From Bolinopsis microptera (lineage: Eukaryota; Ctenophora; Tentaculata; Lobata; Bolinopsidae): a stretch of DNA of 64,000 nt. Location: contig NC_087079.1 in assembly GCF_026151205.1 (NCBI RefSeq), positions 15,616,445-15,680,444 of the forward strand, given 5' to 3'. Each line of letters opens with the position of its first letter. The first letter of the stretch is position 1. Of this stretch, positions 56,102 through 64,000 are shown piece after piece. Below the pieces are notes generated by a model, which was not told where the DNA came from, searched no databases, and worked only from the letters and a program-made list of their open reading frames with translations. Made by a program: the position numbers and the translations under genes.

Positions 56102-57014
56102 ATTGTTTCACGAATGAATATTTATGTAAACATTTAGCTTTGTAATTTTAATGTTAACTGTCAGCAGACGACGCCATCCACAAATATCCCTCAATATATA
56201 TCCCTCAATATATATATCCCTCAATATATATATCCCTCAATGCATATCTTACACAAAATCTTAGTCGCATAGTAGCAGATTAGTTCGCTTTCGGTTCGAA
56301 TAGATAAAGGGACGTAATATATATCCAGGTGTGAAGTGAGTATGAAGCAGCTTATTTTTTCTGTCAACTTATCCGGCCATGCATGTTTTTCAACCCCATT
56401 TTGTCTCAATTCATGATGTTTAAAACGATGTTCTAAGAAAACGTCCGGAATTCAAACGCATTTTTGCTGTTTTAACAGAAACTAGATTTTTAGCAACTTT
56501 AAAGAAGTATGTAATATCACCTATCAATATTTTATAACGAATAACACAACAGATAATACTGAATACACCCTCTAAAACTCTGCTGATCTAGGAATTGATC
56601 GGAAGTTACGACGTTGAGAAAATAAGCTAGAGGAAGTACAAAATTGCTTCGTTAAAAATGTTGCATCGATCAAAATTGTATGGATAGTGCAAAAATTCGC
56701 ACAATCTACCACTCAACTTGAATGAATCAATGCAATATAATATAAACAAAATATTAGGTATAAGTAATAAAGAATGTAAACTTCTAAGCTTACCGCAAAG
56801 AAACTATTAAATTTAACGGATATGAGTCTTTCAACACTTTCTAGAGTTCGTATACTATTGATTGATATAAAGTCAATCATCACATTCACGTATGATATAA
56901 TATTTGAAAATGTAAATTGACTAGCGGCACACGTACAATATATCATTTTCCGATGATGGCCAATGTCCATAAAGGAAAATACTTTTAAGGAGCTTATATC
57001 AGCCCTTAGCTTTA

Positions 57015-57285
57015 GAGTCCTAACTGTTCTATTTCAGTTTCGAGGGAAATGGTTATTTGTTATTACTATTAGTCCTTAGTCCTAACTGTTCTATTTCAGT
57101 TTCGAGGGAAATGGTTATTTGTTATTAGTCCTAACTGTTCTATTTCATTTTCAAGGGAAATGGTTATTTGTTATTAGTCCTAACTGTTCTATTTCAGTTT
57201 CGAGGGAAATGGTTATTTGTTATTGGTCCTAACTTAAACTAGACTGTTCTATTTCATTTTCGAGGGAAATGGTTATTTGTTATTT
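57015..57285. repeat. About 47-bp tandem repeat
   Basis: Five copies of GTCCTAACTGTTCTATTTCA, then GTTTCGAGGGAAATGG and TTATTTGTTATTA, with variation in TTCAGTTTC/TTCATTTTC. Confidence 0.9.
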
Positions 57286-57510
57286 ATATTAGAGCCGCCG
57301 AAGATTACGGCTTTTATTCGCCCTTAATTTTATTCAACTAATCTTAGATAAAATCCTATTATAATCCCCCCCTCCAAGTCCAATGATATTATAACATTAA
57401 ACATAACAGACACCACACCCTCTAAAACTCTGCTGATCTAGGAATTGATCGGAAGTTACGATGTTGAGAAAATAAGCTGGAGGAAGTACAAAATTGATCC
57501 ATTAAAAATG

Positions 57511-57892
57511 TGGATGATGATTAATCACTCTACACTCGACTGTCACGTGACTTTTTCAACCCATTCTCTAGCTGGCCCTGAACGACTATTCGAAACCCTA
57601 ACCCTCTTATCTGATCCCAACCCTAACCCTAACCCAATCCCTAACAAAAGCATATGCTGAAAACCTAACCCTAACGAGAAATTCGACCAACTTCCTTATA
57701 CGGTCATATCACGTGATCAAGAAAGTTTTTCGCCAATATCTCGGCAGGGGAGCATTTTAACCCTATGTCATGGGGGGTGATTCTGAATCAGCGTCTGAAA
57801 ATACATCGATTCAAGCTGGTTTCAACTGTCGGGGGCCCTCTTAGAACAATCTCGAAGATCGACTGTAGAGTGATTTAGCACGCTCGTAAAAA
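57511..57892 (+). mobile_element. MITE family A, best-preserved copy
   Basis: TTAATCACTCTACACTCGAC (57519) is inverted as CGACTGTAGAGTGATTTA (about 57862-57880). CCCTAACCCTAACCC telomere-like tracts lie at 57595-57675. Non-coding, about 370 bp. Confidence 0.75.
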
Positions 57893-58560
57893 TGTTGCAT
57901 TGATCAAAATTATATGGATAGTGCAAAAATTCGCATACTCGACCACTTAACTTGAATGAATCAATGCAATATAAACAGAATATTGGAGAGATAATTGTTG
58001 GAGAGATATTCTTGATCGATTAATTTGTTATTTCGTGAAAACTAAAGTTCGTAGTCTTAATTAATTCTTAAGTTTCAGCACTATAATCATCATTCCTTAA
58101 GAATATATATACGAGAAATAACAATTAAACTCCAGGAATAAAAATATACACATTATACTTACCATTATACTTACCATATTATACTTATGGGGGAAATTAG
58201 CGATACAAAATGCCCAAATTGAAAAATGTTTGTGTGCAGCAACAGCAAAAAAACAAACAAATCTACGATCGTCGGTGAAAATCAGAGCCTATGTTTATCA
58301 TGTCGCTTTATCAATTGAGGCATTGCATCCGGGTACAGACAATGATAGCAAGGTCCATTGAGTTATACAAGGCCGAAAAGTTTGAGCAAAATTATCAATT
58401 TTATTGCTCTCTGGGACTTCCAAACAGGTTAAATTAACCTCTCGCAAGTACCTTCCTATCAAAAGTTTAAAAAATAGGCCATGGCCAGTTGGCCTCACAA
58501 ATAAGCTATTCTGTAAAAAGCACATAATCCCGGATACAATCCCTCAATATATCTATACAA

Positions 58561-59880
58561 TATTTTAAACTTGACGAAATTTCCCCGGCAACGGGGACAT
58601 AGAAGAAAAAACACCGAAAATCGACCTCAAAATGACCCTCTGGTGAAGCCAAACCCAGCTCGCAAATGGAGTTGAAACCTCGCCATTTTTAGCAGGGTTG
58701 TAGAAAAAAGATAGGAATAGGCTATACTTATAGCATTCTTAGAATTTTGATTTAGGCTTTAGATTTTTTATAATTAACGTCGGAAGTGAGGTTAAATAAT
58801 CGTTAGAATAATGGCGTTATTTTAGCAAAGATTTACTGCGCTGTTGTGTAGCAACGATAAAAATGCACGTGCGCGAGCAAGAACATCTTAACTACGCGCG
58901 TTGTTATGCTGTATGCTACGTCATAACTTCAAAACTAGCTCACATTTACGCTCACGCTATGACTTATAATAACATAAACCCGCCACGCAAAGGGTTTATA
59001 TAACAGATCATCCCGCGCTAGCGGGATGATCTGATAAACACATACGAGTGCGCGCAGCGCACGAGTTTTGTGTTAATATGTAATCCCGAAGCGCCAGCTG
59101 AGGGATTACATTTATTTAGCCCTGAGCGTGAAGTGTTTATGGATTATAATTATCTCCGGCGATTTCGACAAGGGATTTAGACAACACGATTGGAAAGCAG
59201 TTCATCAATCTGAATGTCAAACCGATCTGTCATAGTGGAGCAATAGCTTGAACGTTAGCAGGAACAAGAGCTGGAAGGAGAGCAAGCAAAACAATACTAT
59301 ATTTAGGGCACGGACAAGGGTAGCTGGCTAGTCGCCAACTTCTCACGCCACGCGTTGGAGAAATTCCAAGAATTAGCTGCTTTGGCAACGTTCCCAGGAA
59401 TTTGCGTGTAAAAGAAGTGGACGGTTACGATGTTTCATATCACGTGGTGCGCTTTCGTGTCACGTGGTATAGACTCGGCGTATGCTATTGGTGGCACGTG
59501 GTACGCACGTGACGCGCCCACGTGATCGCGCGTCTAACTGTTCTACTATTATCGAGTTCTAATCAGCAGTATCATTGATTATTGTAAGACGGAGAATTGA
59601 ATGATAAACATCAGTTACGACTAAAAAGCGGGCCGGGTTTATACAAATTTCCGGGGCGGGATGATATCACCTCGAGATGTTTATCTAACAGCGGGCCGGG
59701 CTGAGTGATAATATGATCCCGCGTCGAAATCCCGGAGATATTTATAAACATAACTGATTTTTAAAATTTCCTCGAACAAAGCTTTCGACTAGCGGGTTTC
59801 TAGTAATATATATTACATAGTAATGGGGTATTAGATATTAGATAATGTGTTTCGTTTCGTTTCGTTTTCGTTTTGGTTAG
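58561..59880. other. Spacer rich in short GC palindromes
   Basis: Several perfect or near-perfect hairpins: GATCATCCCGCGCTAGCGGGATGATC (59009-59034), GAGTGCGCGCAGCGCACGAG (59046), GTAATCCCGAAGCGCCAGCTGAGGGATTAC (59081). 59440-59530 is dense in CACGTG boxes. 59630-59760 repeats GCGGGCCGGG with inverted CCCGGAGATATTTATA. Probably fold-back repeat remains; no exon is seen. Confidence 0.5.
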
Positions 59881-60089
59881 AATAGATAAAACGACGTAAT
59901 GTATGAGTATCCAGGTGTGAGCAGTGAGGTGAGTATATGAAGCAGTTTGTTGTTCAACTGATCCGGCCATGCATATATTTTCCCCAGAAATAATAATTAA
60001 ACCCCAGAAATAACAATATGACTGTATTACATATAGGCAAAATTAACACAATTAGATATGAATATTTATTTTCACTACCAATGCATTCA

Positions 60090-60745
60090 AATTTAATCGC
60101 AAGTGCAACTGGTATGTTTCTTTTTCCAATGATTTGCAAGACCAGACTTCCAGCGAGAATTTTAGTTACAAAGCTCACATTTAAAAGGGTGCATATAGGA
60201 ATGTGTTCTCATGTGACACCTTAAAGTTAATTTCAAACTTGCCCGAAAACTACATTAATTACACCCAAATGTGAATCCTGGGTGGCTGAATAATTGCACT
60301 GGTCACATTTGAAAAGGTCTCTCTCCAGTGTGGATCCGGAGGTGCATTTTCAGTCTAGCTCGTGTCATGCCGCTCTATAGCTGCACTCGTAACACTTAAA
60401 TTCATGGTGTTTAAAACGACTTTCCATTCGGTGGAGAAGTCACATTCCTTGCAGAAATACTATCCTTGTAGTCGATCAAAAGAGCTCTCGTGACTTATCT
60501 GACACAATTCACAATTACAGAATTTGTCATGTGTTTGAACCATCTGAGGGTCCTTTCCTTGCTCCAATCCCTCCTTTATATGCACATAAGAGGACTATCT
60601 TGGTTGTTTTCTTCTCACAGGAAGCTCTAAAGATTTCATGCGATCATATATGTGAATGTCCGAGTAGTCAGTAGCCACAATAGAGACACAAGTACTCGTA
60701 GCATAGCCATAAATTTGGTGTTTTTCTGCTTTGAAATAGTCAGTC
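60090..60745 (-). pseudogene. Decayed copy of the C2H2 zinc-finger gene
   Basis: The - strand matches the gene at 54016-54900 base by base over several blocks: 60115-60250 against 54056-54194 (last two fingers), 60290-60395 against 54266-54372 (middle fingers), 60410-60560 against 54525-54690, and 60615-60745 against 54745-54850. Small indels and stops break every finger array, and a 150 bp segment equivalent to 54373-54524 is missing. It is a non-processed duplicate, since flanks are copied too. Confidence 0.85.
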
Positions 60746-61068
60746 TGTAGAAATAGCAGAAAGATGTAAACAGATACGATAATAATATATGATAAACCTT
60801 ACTCTAATAACTACAGTTCAAATTGAATTGTGGAACAGGAAAGTAAGTACTTAATTGAAAACAAAATTGACCAAATGGCAAAAATTGCTTGGCCCTAAGT
60901 ATGGGCATGGCCCTTGCAAAAGTAAATTCCGCTAAAATAATACCGGAAGTCATGGTGAATTGAGGCATTGTATCCGGGTTTGGCTGTTAGAATGTTGCAA
61001 AACCGCTGTTAGTGTTATGTACGTGTGCACCAACTTGTTTACTTTTGATAGGAAGGTATATATCTTAC

Positions 61069-61151
61069 TGGGCCGCGCTCAGCCTGTCATTCCGCCAAAT
61101 CTTTATTTATGTTAATGAAATTGAATATAATAGCCTGGGGTCCTCAGGTAA
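61069..61151 (+). repeat. Family C repeat copy
   Basis: CTGGGCCGCGCTCAGCCTGT, CATTCCGCCAAATCTTTATT and GGGGTCCTCAGGTAA; the right end is slightly changed. Confidence 0.8.
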
Positions 61152-61424
61152 GTATATATCATGATCACACTTTTGACCTTAAAAAACGCAACCAAGTGAC
61201 ATTTGTTGATAACTCGTTCAAATGTTATTTAGAGCTTTTATAGTTCTGTAAAACTGCAGTTGCAATTGTTCTACTGCTAGAATATTTGGTTGTTCGGGTG
61301 AATATTTGGTTGTTCGGGTCGACATCAAATATCGACCCCTGCACGTGTACTACATACTTCCAAATGTTAAATTTATCCCAAAAGTACTGGACTATTAGAA
61401 ACAAAGTGATTTATAATTATACAC

Positions 61425-61719
61425 TACCTCATCGGACCTTATTTGGACGGACATTAATTGAACCCTGGAGGCCCTAACGTTCATCTTAATGTCTGTTCAA
61501 ATAAATTCCGTTCATTTAAGGTCCGTCCAGGTTAAAGTCCGTTGAAACTTGGAACTTTTTCTTACTTACTGTATAAAAAATGGATTTAAAAATCATTTGC
61601 TGAAATAAAAAAAAGGATTTTTGATGATTTTGAATGCCTTCTAGCGTTTATATTAATGTCCGTTCATAATTATGTCCGTTCATTTAATGTCAGTCCAAAT
61701 AAGGTCCGATAAGGTATAT
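61425..61719. mobile_element. Deletion derivative (MITE) of the pogo-type element
   Basis: Left end ACCTCATCGGACCTTATTTG with GACGGACATTAATTGAACCC and right end GTCCAAATAAGGTCCGATAA match the element at 55193-56101. Inside, GGAGGCCCTAACGTTCATCT and CTTACTTACTGTATAAAAAA join directly, so the transposase region is deleted. About 295 bp. Confidence 0.85.
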
Positions 61720-62449
61720 CCTACTCCTAGATTCAATTTAATAATATAAAATGAACTATGTAATCCAGCAAAATGTAATTTTATTCCTTGGTTGCCAACT
61801 TTAAGGTCAGAAATGAAAAATATGTAACGATGATAACAGACCAATTATTGAGCTATGGTAGCCTCGTAGTTGATTTGTGGTTTGCAGTACGTCTTCCTGA
61901 TTTTCCAATGCTTAAAATGCATGTGTTTTTTCTGTTCAGTTCCGTCTATTTTTCCATTTGTCAATCAAATGATCATGATGCTTTTGTCAGTAAATGAAAC
62001 TTCGTCGAATGTTAATAGGTTGGATATTCATTAAGGTGAGTTGCGATAGCTTTTGGTGTGGTAGTGGTTACGCAACAAAAATCAAGTCTTCGCAAAAGGA
62101 CATAAAATGAACTGAAAGGGACTGTTGATAAAAACGAGTGAAAATTGTGGATAATATTAATGAGTGAAATAATCCTCGTGCATTTTTTTTCGAGAGTTTT
62201 TCTAAATCAAACGAGTTTATCCAGTTTTGATTAAACCGGGCTCCTTTGAAATAAAATGTGAAAAGATGTATCGACAATCCAAGCAGTAATTTTAACCCAG
62301 AAAATCGAACATTAAACTAGGCTAACAGTAACCATGATCAATACAAAGAAGTGAAATACAATTATCTGATACAATTAGTGCTAGATACAACACAATCTCG
62401 CGATATAATCGGATATTGAGGTGTTTCTTCCGGGAGGCAATAAATCCCA

Positions 62450-62692
62450 CGGTGCCTATAAATCACTCTGCACTGGAACTTTGAGATTTTTCTTAAAGGG
62501 TCCCCAATCCCCGGCAGCTGAAACCAACTTCAATCGGCGTATTTTTCAATGCTGATTCCGAATCATCCCACATGATATAGCTTAAGCTATAGGTTAAAAC
62601 GCTTCCCTGACAAGTTATCTATATCAGCGAAAGAACTGTTTTGATCACGTGAAATGGCTATTTAAGTGTAAATGTTAAGTCAACTAACTCAT
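62450..62692 (-). mobile_element. MITE family A copy, reverse orientation
   Basis: TAAATCACTCTGCACTGGAA, then GGGTCCCCAATCCCCGGC, GCTGATTCCGAATCATCCCA and TTTTGATCACGTGA read as the inverse of the right two-thirds of the 57511 copy. The other end is lost. Confidence 0.6.
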
Positions 62693-63927
62693 AACTTCCT
62701 GTCTCATTATTGACCCAGCCACTCGTGCATTAAATAGTTTTTCCCGACCGAGAGCTAAAGCCTGGATTAGGGGACAATTTAATCTTCAAATGTTTAACTT
62801 TATCATTATGTATGTCATCACTCATGAGGGCAACACAGCATTACCTATAAGTATAACAAAAGAATTACCTGTAACAAAAGAAAATACAATATTTTCAAAA
62901 CTTTCCTAAAATCTTCATGAAATTTACAAGCGGATTTTGTTACAATTGCATTATTATATACCTAAAACTCATATACACCCTTAAACATTTCCCACGCGTA
63001 TCTTGATTCTTAAATATAACGCATAAAATTCAACATCAACAAAAAATGACCCAGCGCGGGCCTGCTGCCACTTTCTTACCATAGGTCTGAGGTCATTCAC
63101 ATCATGTGTTTCACTGTTAATTCAGAGCCGTCAGCCGCGCCAATTTTGTTGTGAATGACCTTAACCTACGGTTATTCGTAGAGCATAGAGAAGTGAGTAA
63201 GATCAGCAAACTGAGAGCAAAATACAATAAAAATGTTGGCTAGTTTGAAATATTTTCGGTTTAGAAGCTGATTTATTTTTAAAACAATATTAACATCAAA
63301 CCTAAATATATTGCATTGCTTTGTTTCACAAATACATGTACTACAATTTGCAGTATAGCCATTAGTGAAATAAAACGAATTCTACGGGTTAAATAAGAGT
63401 GAGAATGAATTTAAAGCATTTTCTTCAATATTTGGGATGTCAACAGCAATTTGGGGTCGTTTACAATTCACATGTTATTTTTACATGATCACTGAGGGAG
63501 AGGGAGGCCGGGTTACTAAATGATTTCGCTAAAATGCTTTCAGACTTGAACTCAATACCTATGGGTAAAACTGATCACAGAGCGGGGTTAAAAATTGGTC
63601 AACAAGTGATTAGGTATTATCCCAAACCCAGGATACATGACATAAAAGATTCGTTTTCACTTGTTCGCATGAAAAGCATTAATATGAACGACCCATTTCA
63701 AGGTTTCAACCCTATGAGTATTGCTGAAAGCACAGTGTAAGGCCTACACGGACCGCCTCTAACTAGCCAATCCCTGTTTACATGCCGTGTAGCAGGGGAC
63801 TAGAAAGAGCTAAACTAGTAAGCTCTTAATAATAAAAAACATTTACAGTTCATCAGCTCAACATATAATCTCATCTATCTGAATCTTACAGTAAATACTG
63901 AGGAGGTGGAACAAGTAAATCTAACAA
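62693..63927. other. AT-rich spacer, nothing recognised
   Basis: 63440-63620 shows distant likeness to the MITE at 34249 (GGGTCGTTTACAATTCACAT, ACCTATGGGTAAAACTGATC), with decayed ends. No gene is supported. Confidence 0.4.
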
Positions 63928-64000
63928 GGGGTCGTTCACATATTACGTAATCACTTTTTGTCCAATTTTTAACCCCCCGGCCCCCTCCCCCTCCGTAATA
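63928..64000. mobile_element. Left end of a GGGGTCGTTCACATATTACG MITE, cut by the window edge
   Basis: GGGGTCGTTCACATATTACG then TAATCACTTTTTGTCC matches the inverted right end of the 34249-34420 element. Confidence 0.7.

Larger units (their letters stand above)
56150..58560. repeat. Second, degraded copy of the ZF-locus flanks
   Basis: 56280-56400 (AGATAAAGGGACGTAATATATA...CCGGCCATGCATG) matches 59885-59970. 56565-56650 (CACCCTCTAAAACTCTGCTG) is repeated at 57415-57500. 58200-58335 (AAATGCCCAAATTGAAAAATG...ATGTCGCTTTATCAATTGAGG) matches the ZF-gene upstream flank at 55025-55150. No zinc-finger coding survives here. The block is interrupted by family A (57511-57890). Confidence 0.6.

Noticed and set aside
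57590-57675. Telomere or interstitial telomere from chromosome fusion
   Set aside because: The short CCCTAA tracts occur at the same place in several copies of a MITE (family A), so they belong to the element.

Overview
The window is nuclear DNA from an animal. It has spliced protein genes with GT-AG introns, broadly conserved metazoan genes (ZCCHC7, PSMG4, SF3A2, TTC38, RPS12, LSM8, a NUPR1-like gene), a class A GPCR, a Golgi-type sulfotransferase, a LamG-type membrane protein and a C2H2 zinc-finger gene. The rest is AT-rich and full of small inverted-repeat transposons and minisatellites. Most start codons lie 0 to about 17 bases after a splice-acceptor-like AG, and housekeeping genes are packed head to tail. 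Both suggest spliced-leader trans-splicing, so an early-branching animal such as a hydrozoan cnidarian or a ctenophore is my best guess. The species cannot be fixed from the sequence.

Layout. 1-798: 3' end of a leucine-rich-repeat (AMN1/FBXL-like) gene. 799-8890: repeat-rich spacer with nested MITE families, a LINE 3' fragment and one decayed coding relic. 8891-20740: a complete nine-exon ZCCHC7-like gene (five zinc knuckles) with repeat-filled introns, including a 2 kb TTAA-flanked element. 22186-36781: six + strand genes in a row, PSMG4, a small probable mitochondrial protein, SF3A2, TTC38, RPS12 and LSM8, separated by only about 220-605 bp. The first LSM8 intron (4.3 kb) hosts a GPCR on the - strand and, head to head with it, a secreted repeat protein that looks like a neuropeptide precursor (nine QARPIG units and one QPLNSRFG). 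38038-39267: carbohydrate sulfotransferase-like gene. 39660-40816: NUPR1-like gene with an 18-unit minisatellite in its intron. About 42153-48432: a 6.3 kb stretch bounded by inverted repeats and containing a multi-exon gene of unknown family, read here as a large DNA transposon. 48.4-51.4 kb: MITEs, a GT microsatellite and a fold-back element. 51534-53563: LamG/coiled-coil/TM gene. 54016-54900 (-): C2H2 zinc-finger gene, whose surroundings are copied twice more downstream (56.2-58.5 and 59.9-61.0 kb), the last copy carrying a decayed zinc-finger pseudogene. 55.2-56.1 kb: pogo-type transposon remnant with a short deletion derivative at 61.4-61.7 kb. 61.7-64 kb: MITE debris.

Functionally, ZCCHC7 (nuclear RNA surveillance), SF3A2 and LSM8 (splicing) and RPS12 (translation) are RNA-metabolism genes. 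PSMG4 assists 20S proteasome assembly. The nested peptide-like gene and GPCR are the most novel pairing in the window, but a ligand-receptor link is only a hypothesis.
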